Origin: Misgurnus anguillicaudatus
Lineage: Eukaryota > Chordata > Actinopteri > Cypriniformes > Cobitidae
Assembly: GCF_027580225.2 (NCBI RefSeq)
Contig: NC_073361.2
Span: 27,948,001-28,012,000, forward strand
Reading direction: 5' to 3'
DNA: 64,000 nucleotides
Below are positions 54,500 to 64,000 of the stretch, in pieces. The notes under the pieces were generated by a model. The model searched no databases. It had not been told where the DNA came from and worked only from the letters and a program-made list of their open reading frames with translations. Made by a program: the position numbers and the translations under genes. Each line of letters starts with the position of its first letter. The first letter of the stretch is position 1.

Positions 54500-55720
54500 A
54501 TTTAAGTACTTACAGCCGTAGACCAATGACTTACAAGCGAGGAGTACGTCCATAATTCGTTCCAATCCATTCCAACAAAAATCTTTTAGGTCACTTTGCA
54601 GTGTCAGTCTGTGTAGATATGTTGTTTTAATTGGTTGATGCCTTACAATTCCACAATGATAGTTTTACAGCGTTTTGTGTTGACTTTACGTCCCGAAGGC
54701 AGTCGCTCTACGCATCTTCAACAAGCTTGTATGATGAAGAACACATAAATGCGGATGACATCACAGTAGCGCGAGAGCCGTTCGAAAGCAGACTTCCTTA
54801 TGGCTTCTCGATTTACTCTCGTGATACTTTGATGTCACCTGCCTGCCTGTCGGGTTTAGCAACGCAGCATGAACTCAAACAAATCTAATGTGTGGGATAC
54901 ATGTTGGATGACAGCGAAGGGCGCGTCTACAAACAACGCGCGCAACCCCCCCCCAAAAAAAAAAATTTTTTCTCATCGAATCTACATGATTCACGTGGGT
55001 CACCTTTTTTGGCTTCAAAACGGCGAATTTCGCCGAAAGGTGAGGGATTTTCATGCCTGTATAGAGTTGTTTCCTCATGCTAAACGTAGGCAAAGTGTCA
55101 AAACAGCAGTTGGACGTGTTACAGAGTATTTCTGTGCCGAATGCACTTCGCCAGGGTTCGTACAAGTTTCGGCAAGTTTTTTCGATTACAGTTCTAACTG
55201 ACGTTTCAGGGGTTTTCGATACGTATCACTTCTTTATATGGGCTTCCACCGGAAAACTTCCCCCGGAAAACCCCGCCCACCCGTCAATCAGCGGAAGACG
55301 CTAGAGCTGCTAACAGCTTATCACGCCACTCAGCTTTGATTAATTTCAAAAGTCAACAATTGCACGAAAGAAGAAGTGTGTTTTTGGATGTAAGGAGAAG
55401 ACATCCAGCCTTATGGAAACAATGGATATATTTTATTATCCGGGGTAGCAGCGGAGTTTTGCATGTGTGTTTGATGCGCTGGATTTTCCCAACCGGGTCA
55501 TGAGTTGCATGCGGTAAGTAAGACTTCTGTCTTATGTTGGAAATAGTCGCGTGCATATTATATAAATGACACGAACATGTAGTGAATTATCAGTTAAAAC
55601 AGTGTTGTATAGTGTTGCATGACTCGTACTCGCTCCTCCCACGGTAGTAACTCCTCCTCCTTCATTTTTTCGTACGTTATCGGAAAGATTCGGTAAAGCT
55701 AATCTTTCTTTTATAAATCT
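54500..55720. repeat. Probable diverged DNA-transposon region
   Basis: Blocks such as GACATCACAGTAGCGCGAGAG, GGCGAATTTCGCCG and CCCCGCCCACCCGTCAATCAGC, with a C9/A11 run at 54945-54964, have the character of fish non-autonomous elements. No paired termini could be assigned. It contains the exon-like stretch at 55350-55511. Confidence 0.35.
55350..55511 (+). pseudogene. Exon-like coding remnant with splice donor
   Basis: A frame through 55368 reads KKKCVFGCKEKTSSLM and, after an in-frame TAG at 55446, RSFACVFDALDFPNRVMSC. It runs into GCATGCG followed by GTAAGTAAG, a strong splice-donor match. The cysteine spacing hints at a zinc-binding head as in some transposase-derived proteins, but I cannot assign a family. 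The stop codon means it is broken in this copy. Confidence 0.25.
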
Positions 55721-55914
55721 GATTAAACTAAAGACTCTTCAGAGATATAAAGGATGTCATACTACTCTATAGGTACTCCAGATTAACATCAGAAATGCAG
55801 AAACAGCGTGTGTTACGTGAGCTTTAACATATATCAGTCACATTGTTTTGTCTCAAGATGCAAACCAGTATTGTTTGTAAGGTTTGTTTGTAAAAACTAC
55901 TTAAATGTCCCAAT

Positions 55915-55975
55915 ATAAATAAGGCCTAGTCCTGGATTAACCTAAACCCTGTTCGGGAAACTGCTCCTTAAATGC
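55915..55975 (+). repeat. Right-end fragment of the GGGAAACCGCCCC-type element
   Basis: TAAGGCCTAGTCCTGGATTA and CCCTGTTCGGGAAACTGCTCC resemble the terminus at 57040-57072. Confidence 0.45.
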
Positions 55976-56086
55976 ATAAACTGCTTAGACCAGTCTTACA
56001 TTATTATTATTATAATTTTTTCTTATAGACTGGTTATAACTAAGTCAGCTATATAAAAATGTAAATTGTTCTAATCTGTAAAAGTA

Positions 56087-56889
56087 CCGTATTTTTCGAT
56101 CTATAAGCCGCGTTTTTTTTCATAACTTGTTTGGTGCTGCGTCTTATAGTCAGGTGCGCCTTGTAAGTCAGTATGGTTTAATTTTGATATTTATGAGGCA
56201 AGAGACAACATTACCGTCTACAGCCGCGAGAGTCAGCCATATGCTGCTTCTGTATTTATGTAATTCAATGAATTCAGTGATGTAGAGTGACGAGTATGCG
56301 AACTTAACGCTAGTTAGATTGTTCGGTTAATTCAGCCTATTTAACCTTCCAGGTAAGTTCTGTATGCTATGGTTTATCGTTTAAATAACTGATAATATTA
56401 CTTTAACGTACAGACAGCTATTCAGCCAGCTGTTCTGTCAGCTATAACTCGCCTTTCCAGATTAAATGTCTGTTCTTCGGCTTGGATTTTGTGAAATAAT
56501 TTTCTAAATAAATGCGACGTATTGTCCACTGTGACTTATATGTTATTTCGTCTTATACCACGGGTCTGTTGAATGCTGTATTCTGATTGGCTGAGAAATG
56601 TTCCGTAAGTATGCATTAATTTCTGATAACCGCACACCTAACTTGTCAAATGTCTTAAAAATAGGCACCAGAGCAATGATTGTGGTAACCGTGGTATAAG
56701 AGGAATAATTGACTCCGGTCCTTTGAATTATTTGAAAATAATGCTCCGCTTCGCGTCGTGCAGCATTGCACCTTGGGTGTGCATTATTTTCTTATAATTT
56801 AATGGCCCGTCGTCAATTATTCCTTACCTAATGACGCATTTTTGAATGATGCGGCTACTCCGGTGTGGCTTATAAACCGGAAAATACGG
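56087..56889. mobile_element. CCGTATTTTTCG TIR element with TA flanks, 803 bp
   Basis: TA at 56085-56086 and 56890-56891. The left CCGTATTTTTCGATCTATAAG and the complement of the right CCGTATTTTCCGGTTTATAAG match at 17 of 21. The element is known widely in vertebrates by its CCGTATTTTTCGGACTATAAG terminus. A nested element lies at 56555-56828. Confidence 0.8.
56555..56828 (+). mobile_element. CTGATTGGCTG-type element, compact copy
   Basis: ATACCACGGGTCTGTTGAATG and CTGATTGGCTGAGAAATG on the left, and GTGGTAACCGTGGTATAAG, AATTGACTCCGG, CCCGTCGTCAATTATTCC on the right. It is nested in the element at 56087-56889 and related to 45605-48136. GGTAACCGTGGTAT mirrors ATACCACGGGT. Confidence 0.6.
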
Positions 56890-56929
56890 TAAGACTCATT
56901 AGCCCCTAATAACTGCTAGTGGGTCACCA

Positions 56930-57072
56930 GTTAAGACTTAGGGGTTTAAGCCAGGACTAGTCCTCATTTTTATGACATGCAAGTTGTTTTAACAAACATA
57001 CTTACAAAACACATTGGTCCAGTGCATTTTAGTCTGGGACTAGTCTTAAGCCATGTCTGGGAAACCGCCCCA
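56930..57072 (-). repeat. GGGCGGTTTCCCAGAC element, antisense copy
   Basis: AAGCCAGGACTAGTCC, TTAGTCTGGGACTAGTCTTAAG and GTCTGGGAAACCGCCCC are the complement of the left part of the element at 52928. Confidence 0.6.
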
Positions 57073-57081
57073 TAATGTTAA

Positions 57082-57529
57082 AGGTTTCTGATCCCATTTT
57101 TTAAACCCTAGTTAGTTTGTAATGTTGCTAGAGCATAAATAATACTTGTAAAATGATAAAGCCTTTCAAAGCCTACAGCGAACGGCCGGTTTGGACTACA
57201 GCCCTCTACTTCCTGCTTTAATGACGTCAGTAGAACAGTTTTTTGACTAAACTTCGCCCACAGGAATATGTCGGTCGCCAGCTAAGCTAACAGCAAGCTA
57301 AGCTGCTATCCAATCACAACACACTAAATAAGCTACACAATCAGAAATCAATACGTATTTCTGAAGGAGGGACTTCATAGAACAAGGAAGACATCAGACC
57401 GTTTTGAAAACAGCGGTATAAAGATAAGTCAATTCTGTGAAAAATACCGTGTTTTTACACGTAAAACATGAACACGTGTTATATTGAGCACACAATCAAA
57501 GCTTCAAAAACACAGTAAGAACGGGACCT
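57082..57529. mobile_element. TTAA element ending GAACGGGACCT, 448 bp
   Basis: TTAA at 57078-57081 and 57530-57533. The right terminus AAGAACGGGACCT is one I know from an abundant zebrafish TTAA element; the left terminus AGGTTTCTG is diverged from it. Inner blocks AAACCCTAGTTAGTTTGTAATG and TCAAAGCTTCAAAAACACAG fit the same family. Non-coding. Confidence 0.7.
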
Positions 57530-57613
57530 TTAATGAAGTTGGCCCCTGGTTAACACAAAACAAACTCATTACAGTAACTGTTTAACAAGGTCGCTCATTT
57601 TTATGTTCATTAA

Positions 57614-57981
57614 AGGTGCAGTATGTAATTTCTACAAGGATCTCCCGACCGAAATGCAAAATAACACACAAAACCACATTATTAGGGGTGCATAAAGACC
57701 TTTCATAATAAACCATTATGTGTTCATTACCCTAGAATGAGACGGTTTTCATCTACACACACAGAGGGTCCCCCTAAATGGAAGTCACCATTTTCTGCCG
57801 CCATGTTTCCACAAAAGCCCTTAATGAACAATTTTTGTCTCTGACGATGACATGTTTGTCCTGTGGTGGCTACCGTAGCTTTTCTAGTGTTTCAAAAGGG
57901 AGGGGTGAGCAGTGGATTAAGCCGTTGGTTGCAATTCACAACCTCACCACTAAGTGCCGCTAAAATATACACACTGCACCT
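57614..57981. mobile_element. AGGTGCAGT TTAA MITE, copy 2
   Basis: TTAA at 57610-57613 and 57982-57985. The ends AGGTGCAGTATGTAATTTC and complement AGGTGCAGTGTGTATATTT; the body matches 10841-11194 throughout (GATGACATGTTTGTCCTGTGG, GGTGAGCAGTGGA). It begins 76 bp after the TTAA that closes the preceding element. Confidence 0.9.
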
Positions 57982-57989
57982 TTAATACT

Positions 57990-58470
57990 AGTGATGCACA
58001 GAAATCGAAACGTTTGGATACACTTGGCCGAAAACCGAAAATCAATTTATTGTATAATTGTATTATTATACTTTAATTTCCTTCATTGATTAAATCAGTT
58101 GGACTATAAACTAGAGCTGGTCAGTATATTGAGTTTTGAAAATATATCTGTATTTTTTCCCAGTAGGATATGGGATGAGACGATATTGTCTATATCGGTA
58201 TGGTCTGACATAACCCTCATTCTTATCAACAGAAGCTCTGCCATAAATGTATTGTACACTAAGGTCAAACATAAGCTTTTCAACCAGATCAAATGTTGTG
58301 TAGCATTATATTTTCAAAGAGGGAGGAAATGTTGTCTTTGATTTTATTAATAAAGGTGATTGTGACATCTCACATGAGGCTTTGACTTGCATGCAAACAT
58401 TTAGTATACTTTGTAGAATATACAGAGATATTTATCGTATATCGTACTTCGTACCGATGAGGACTGTATG
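57990..58470. repeat. hAT-like fragments, ends degenerate
   Basis: TAGTGATGCACAGAAATCG with GGCCGAAAACCGAAAATC, and CTAGAGCTGGTCAGTATATTG with TATCGTATATCG, are diverged termini of two hAT-type families. No complete element or duplication can be drawn. Confidence 0.4.
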
Positions 58471-58867
58471 GCCAATTTTGTTGGAAGCAAAACCTATCCC
58501 AGCGAGAATTCTGCCAAACTATGGGGGAAAATTGGAGCCTACTAGGTTTGTTCTTTGAAAACATAAAATAATGGTTGTGTAAATACCACCTGAGTTCCCA
58601 ATATACGACAGGAATCATGTAGTCGTTCAATAAAACACATTTCAGCCCCGCTGCTAGACTACTGTGTTTACCATAAAAATCTGCCAGCACCTGAAGTGTC
58701 TGTATTCATATTACTGTGAATAATATTTACATGTGATACAGAAAAACAAAACAAACACCAGCTTATGCATGCTACCATTTAAGATACTACACCTGAGAAC
58801 AGACAACAGTTTGTGTTTAAATATAGATGCTTTAACATCAGACTTCATGATGCCTATTGCATTATAA

Positions 58868-58985
58868 GTGACTTGCAATGCATTCAAAGCTATACATTTT
58901 ATCAGCATGTGCGTTTCCTAAGATCGAACCCATATATGTTTGAGCTGCTTATGCAACACTTTACCATTTAAGCTACACAAAATTG
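58868..58985 (-). repeat. tRNA-derived SINE-like repeat, antisense
   Basis: GTGACTTGCAATGCATTC, ATACATTTTATCAGCATGTG, AGATCGAACCCATAT (B-box complement) and TTTACCATTTAAGCTACA (degenerate A-box complement) appear in the expected order. Confidence 0.6.
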
Positions 58986-59701
58986 CACACAAAATGGCAA
59001 ACTTGGCAAATAAACAGGCCGGCAAGCACATTTACAAACGCACAGTGACATTTAAACACTAAAGCGAGAAACAGTAGTCACTTTAGTCTTTAATGATCTG
59101 TTTTTGATTTCAAAAAAGTAGCTAGAGTTCCTCTTGTTTCACACCGTGAAAATCTCCCAAACAGATACAAACCAAGTTGTTACACTTTATGGCTGGAAAA
59201 TATTCATTAGAAAAAAAGAACGAAAACGCAGATAAAAGGCACAAGATCGAGCATGATAACGTTTCACACAGCCCGGTCTCGAACAACCTCATTTCACAAC
59301 ATCAACGTCAACATGGGAAGGGAAAAATCAATAAGCAGGACAGAGATGAGAGACTCCACTGTCATCAGAAAGACAGAGACAGATGCTGATATACAAAACG
59401 AACGGCGCGCCGCACGCCGCTGCCATTTACGGAGAGAAAAGGACAGTCAGAAGGTTAGTTAAACTGCGGTTCTTATCAGATCAATGCCATTTCAATTCAG
59501 ACGCTTAAATAACTGATCTGAAATGCTATTGCTGGCTCTGTCCTGCCGTGGACGTGTTATCTTTTGTTTGAAATGTGCACGTGTATGCACCCGTACTATC
59601 ACACACAAAAACGCATTGAATCTGACATGCATAAAAATTGCATTGAATCCCCAACAATTCGGAGTTTCTTGTGTTTCTTTCTCTCTCCACATCTACAATC
59701 T

Positions 59702-59740
59702 TTTTACATTTACATTTGGCAGATGCTTGCAAGTTACTTA
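59702..59740 (-). repeat. SINE-core fragment
   Basis: TTTACATTTACATTTGGCAG then ATGCTTGCAAGTTACTTACAT is a short copy of the core. It directly precedes the TTAA element at 59753. Confidence 0.45.
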
Positions 59741-59752
59741 CATTTCATTTAA

Positions 59753-60064
59753 AGGGGACATATCATGAAAATCCTTTTTTTTTTCATGTTTAAGTGCTAT
59801 GATTTGGTCCCCAGTGATTGTATCACCATAGAAAATGTGTACAAGAACCACCCAGTAACTTAGTTTTGGTAAACCATTCTCTGCAAGCATGTGAAAAATA
59901 GGTCATTGAAATTTGCCTCCCCTTGTGATGTCAGAAGGGGATAATACCACCCCTTAATCTGCACTATCCAACCACGGCACTGCTATTTAGTGCAGATATC
60001 AACTCATTTGCATTTAAAAGGACACACCAAAAAAGTGCAAATTTTTGCTCACACCTATAAACCA
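59753..60064 (+). mobile_element. AGGGGACATAT TTAA MITE, copy 4, truncated
   Basis: TTAA at 59749-59752 then AGGGGACATATCATGAAAATC. It matches 39027-39350 through TTTGCTCACACCTATAAACC and then ends. It retains the uninterrupted GGGGATAATACCACCCC that serves as the empty site for the insertion at 41157. Confidence 0.82.
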
Positions 60065-60130
60065 ACCGTTCTCAATAGGGATTACAAAATATTAGCTCAA
60101 GGATGACTGTATAAAGCTAGAAAGTATATA

Positions 60131-61867
60131 TGAAGAGTTTGGTTCCAAAACGCAATAAACGCGGTATTTGAAAACAATGAGGTAATGCCAAAATCAGTTT
60201 TATATCAGGTCAGTATTTAAAAGTAAATTCTTAATTTTACGCGAAATCCAATATCCGCCGTGTTATTCTGTCATCTATTCTCCTTTTTTCCCAAAATGCA
60301 ATAAACACCACTCCTCCTTTTGTACAGAATGCAATAATCCGCTCCACAAATTACAGCGCATCATTCACGCAATGTACTATCTACATCTACTTTGTACTTC
60401 GTGATCAACAAACAAACAAAAACAAAATAATACTCTAAAAGCATTGATAAACCTTTGGTTTTCTGTGACGGGAAAGAAACGTAAGCCATCAACATCGAAT
60501 AATTTACGCGAGAGGCACTCGGGAGACGGGTGCTTGATCTCCCGACAACATCAAGTTTTTGTCATGCTAACACATTAGTCCCTTTCACACATACAGTCTT
60601 CACTGGTAATTTACTGGTAAATTGCCGTTAACATGTCATGTGTGAACAGAACCTTTCCGGTAAATCAGTGCTCCCAATTTACCAGTAAGACAGGTTGTAA
60701 GATTACCAGTAATTTACCGGTAAGCGCTGTGTGTGAACGAAAATTATAGGATTACCGGCATTTAGAACGGACGACGTCAGACCGTACTGACAGCTTCGGG
60801 CCAATCATAGCGTTTTAATACAGATGACGCGTTTACCCCCGCACTGTTTAATGACGTTTCCACACACTTGCTGCTTGAAAGTTGAGCACACCTGAAGTTT
60901 ACGTCGTCCACATTTCTTCACCAAAGTTGTTTAAAACAGCTTAACGCCGAATTGCCGACGTCCTTAGCACGCCCTCTGTGAAGCCTAAAGTGTAAACATT
61001 ACTGTTGTTAAAAACGCATCTTCGGTTTGACGTCGTCTCATTCAATGTTGTTTGGTCATGAGCAACTTCGCGACTGTTTACCACAGACGTGAAAACAACA
61101 AAATACGGACCGTGGATATGAACGACGTGGATTGTTTACAAATACAACACTGAGCTTGCCGCGTGCTACAGGTACTTCCGCTTTCTCAACGAATTTACCG
61201 GTATTTTGATACTGATGTGTGAATGATGTCTTACTGGTAAAATAACGGAACGCCACTGCGTGTGTGAACAGCACATTTTTGTATTTACTGGTAAATTCAT
61301 TCTGGTAAATTCATGGTAATTTACCAGAATTACTGTGTGAAAGAGGCTATAGACCCCAGGGGATCTTATAAAAAACTTTACATAATTTTACTCAAAGTCA
61401 ACGAAAATCGAGCAGGACCAAAACATTTTACAGCTGATCGCTGTGAAAAACGTTAAGCGACGACGTCAAGTATAACCGCGCAGCAATAACAGTGTTCTTA
61501 ATATGACAAAGTAAGTGTTTTAATTAATGCCATTAATGTTTATTTTTTTATCAGTGTGTACAACTGTTCAACTAAATGAATATAAAATGGCAAAGATGAA
61601 TGCACATTTATACATTGATTGAATAGATTTATAGAATTTTGAAAAAAACTTGTCATGAATTTATTGCATTTTGTTGAAAAAAAAATTGTTTTTTTTTAAA
61701 TCTTTGAAAATCAAGTTATGGATTAGAATTTTTTATGTTTTTATAACCTAATGATGCTATGTGAAAGTTTGTAACAGAAAATAGTGGTTTTCATCTTGTC
61801 ACAGAAAACATGTTTTTACCAAAATTTGTCAAAATGGATTTATTGCGTTTTGGAACCAAACTCTTCA
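60131..61867. mobile_element. TGAAGAGTTTGGTTCC TIR element, 1737 bp
   Basis: The left TGAAGAGTTTGGTTCCAAAA and its exact complement at 61848-61867 extend into CGCAATAAA. It shares its termini with 13842-14092 and a partial end at 26275-26312. A second element lies inside at 60577-61348. No transposase seen. Confidence 0.8.
60577..61348. mobile_element. CTTTCACACA-ended element, nested
   Basis: The left AGTCCCTTTCACACATACAG and the complement of the right AGCCTCTTTCACACAGTAAT form the TIR. Subterminal regions are packed with TTACCAGTAA and TTACCGGTAA motifs on both strands. Flanks show no clear duplication. Interior 60780-61180 is G+C-richer and non-coding. Confidence 0.7.
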
Positions 61868-61998
61868 AATCAAAATCTGAAAAATGAAAAAGCAGAAGAC
61901 AATGGAATTTTAAGGGCCACCTACAACTACACTTAAACTATTCTGGCAATGAAAAACTGAAAATTAAAACATAATATTATTTGTTGATTTCTTATTAA

Positions 61999-62424
61999 CT
62001 CTTTCCCCGCCATTGACAAGTTAACTCAGCAATTAAGAGAAAACGCTTCCCTGCCAATGACGAGTATTTCCGGCAATCCGTAATACTGCTTTTGTCCACC
62101 AGGTGGCAATCTTTCGCAACTTATAAAACCCAGAAGTATGGCATCTGTATGTCCATGTATGTTTTGAAGATAGCTCTGAATCGGATCTCTATTAAAAGTC
62201 CTTCACAAAAATTGAATTATCTCAGCTTTGAAGAAACCTACCCATATTTGAGGGGTGATAAAAAGAAAACTTTTTTTGAAAGCAGAGGGTCTCTTCTTTG
62301 ATATATTGTATGTTTATATATTTAAAGAGGAACATTTTCTGGAAGGCATTAAACTTTTGTGAAAATCATTAAAAATGCTGGCGGTCGCTGGTAAAATTTT
62401 TTAAAAACACTGCCAGGGAAAGAG
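61999..62424. mobile_element. CTCTTTCCCCGCCA TTAA MITE, 426 bp
   Basis: TTAA at 61995-61998 and 62425-62428. The ends CTCTTTCCCCGCCATTG and complement CTCTTTCCCTGGCAGTG match at 14 of 17. The interior has CCACCAGGTGGCAATC. A 69-codon frame inside has no known domain. Confidence 0.88.
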
Positions 62425-62429
62425 TTAAG

Positions 62430-64000
62430 TAAATGCAAGTAAAAAAGAGTGTATTTTGAAATTAATTTATAAAAATAGTTTGATTTGTGTTTTGCCATAC
62501 ACAGTTTCATTGAATGCACACGCGTTGCCATGGTGAACCGCCTAGACCGAAGTTAACTTCTGGTCTGTGCTTATTTATCGATTTGGCTAGTGGCTAACCT
62601 GACATCTGGAACATATAACTTGTAAAAAAAATTGACAAAGGGAGATGGCGAGCATGCATCACTGCTGTGCGGAGAGGTTTGGCAACCAGGCAAGAATTCA
62701 AGGACCTGTAGATAACAGTGTATACATTCATTTCACAAAGTAAATTTAGCTCAGTGTAGTAGTTGATATGTGTTGACATAGTCCTTTCAGTCATATGTCA
62801 TATCTTGTTATTCATTATATGTGGAAGTCTACCGGAAGTTGCATTTAGTCCGTTTGTTCTTGTTTTCGCTGCTAAATCGTCAATAGGATTTTGGCAGTGC
62901 CATTCTTCAATGGAAGTTTGGCTATTAAACACACAAAAAAATAAATTAAAATCATGCTGCCTTGTGTCAGAGGCAGACATCATAATCTCATGCATAGTCT
63001 GTCTTGAAAGGTTAATACATTAACCTTTATGGAGATTTTTACTTTTTAAAACCCTGCTGTTACACCATATTGGCTTCATCAGTTTTTTTATTCTTTCAGT
63101 ACTTAGCTAATTATATTTTCTCCTAACCCTCACACAACCCTATTACATTTTTTCGATTTCCAGTCAGACATTATTTTGACATGCTTTTATTAAGCTGTTT
63201 TCGTAGTATGGACTGTCGAGCGGTCTCTTAGTTTTTTGTTTTTTTTTTTGTCCTCGTAAGCAAACCCTGACCAACACCTTCACACATATTAACAATTGAA
63301 AAACTCGGATGCCAAACCCTTTGAAATGTTTTATTGTAAATGAAAATTTTTGATTAGATTCTGCCAACGAACGGATTAAGTGGATTTGACGCAAAAGTAT
63401 TTGATTATGTGCCGAGAGAATTTGTTTAAAATCATTATCTTATTTGGCGTTTATGGGTTTTAACGTAAGAAGTTCTGCATTGTGTTATTGAAGATGTGTC
63501 AAGTACATATTTTAGCTGAAGTATTTCTTTTCACTAAAGAAAAGTAAAGGTTAACACAGGCCTTGAGTTCTCTTTTATTGTAAGAAGGTACTAGTTCATT
63601 GTAAAAAAGTACTGTAACAAAGTTGGCAAACGTGTGACCATGAATGTATATTGGAAAATATCTTTGATAGACAAAAAGTCTTTCAACAGGCCTTGAGTGC
63701 TCTAACATGAGTTTATTCAAATGTAAAACTTCAAAAGAATTGTGCACAGTCGTGGTCCTTGCCAAAGCATAAAGAAGCTATTACAGATAATTTCTTCTGA
63801 TATCGCTATTGATACTGTTATACAATATTGTTCCCATACAGCTCCCTGGGGTGAAATGTAATTGCTCAGAAGTTGCTCTTTCATGGCTCACGAGGCACAA
63901 TTGCATCGTATCCATAATATGTCAGTGTGGTATCAACTGTAGATGATTTCTAGAAAACTCTTTATAAGAAATAAAATACACAAACTGGGACAATTATTGA
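62430..64000. other. Stretch with no recognised gene
   Basis: Mostly unrecognised AT-rich sequence. At 62632-62709 a short frame reads IDKGRWRACITAVRRGLATR before a stop, with coding-like composition and no known family; it could be a transposon remnant. Nothing else stands out to the window end. Confidence 0.3.

Noticed and set aside
56563..56600. CTGATTGGCTG as a promoter CCAAT box
   Set aside because: The motif is part of a repeated element also present at 45632 and 46154, so it does not indicate a host promoter.

Overview
The window looks like gene-poor nuclear DNA from a cyprinid-type teleost fish. That is an inference: the repeat families (elements opening AGGGATAGTTCACCC, AGGTGCAGTGTG or AGGGGACATATCATG; MITEs with GACCCTGGACCACAAAACC ends; CAACCCAGCA minisatellite; tRNA-derived repeats with the core GCAGATGCTTTTATCCAAAGC) are ones I know from zebrafish and carp, and the sequence is AT-rich and intronic or intergenic in character. 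No open reading frame could be recognised as a host gene, no transposase, reverse transcriptase, rRNA or intact tRNA gene was seen, and the longest reading frames lie in tandem repeats or are unrecognised. The window is probably a large intron or intergenic interval.

The main content is nested non-autonomous DNA transposons, many of which can be delimited exactly because both terminal inverted repeats (TIRs) and the target-site duplication (TSD) are visible. Seventeen elements have TTAA on both sides (for example 3900-4578, 10841-11194, 11631-11992, 16699-17561, 18760-20185, 25298-26193, 42177-42899, 46270-47644, 50536-51314, 57614-57981). Four have 8-bp duplications as in hAT elements (19471-19981, 22250-22545, 28593-29647, 35026-35282). 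Two copies of one family have 6-bp duplications (7039-7513, 19188-20124). One has a near-perfect 9-bp duplication and carries a tandem array (441-1716), and others have TA, TAA or TATC flanks.

Layout: 1-1.9 kb, MITE fragments and an insertion carrying a 126-bp-unit array; 2.9-4.7 kb, a composite element with a foldback inside; 5.5-8.7 kb, dispersed elements; 10.3-12.4 kb, a tandem duplication whose two copies were hit by different TTAA elements; 13.6-15.4 kb, nested elements and an inverted pair; 16.7-17.6 kb, a long foldback; 18.8-20.2 kb, a three-level nest; 22.1-26.4 kb, more nests; 27.4-31.3 kb, a minisatellite with about 0.2-kb units interrupted by a hAT element; 34-37.4 kb, MITEs; 39-43.2 kb, a nest with four elements; 45.4-48.1 kb, a tandem duplication with a TTAA insertion; 49.7-51.3 kb, MITEs and a foldback; 52.5-57.98 kb, microsatellite and MITEs; 59.7-62.4 kb, MITEs.

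Between them lie longer stretches with no repeat that I recognise (2.0-2.9, 5.8-6.3, 8.9-10.3, 12.4-13.4, 15.4-16.7, 17.6-18.7, 20.2-22.0, 26.4-27.4, 31.6-34.0, 38.0-39.0, 43.2-45.3, 48.5-49.7, 51.3-52.5, 62.4-64 kb). These are where host exons, enhancers or conserved non-coding elements would be, if present. There is no gene system to assemble here. The value of the window is a readable record of insertion order, including homologous TTAA sites hit in separate copies, and a set of long perfect-architecture hairpins.
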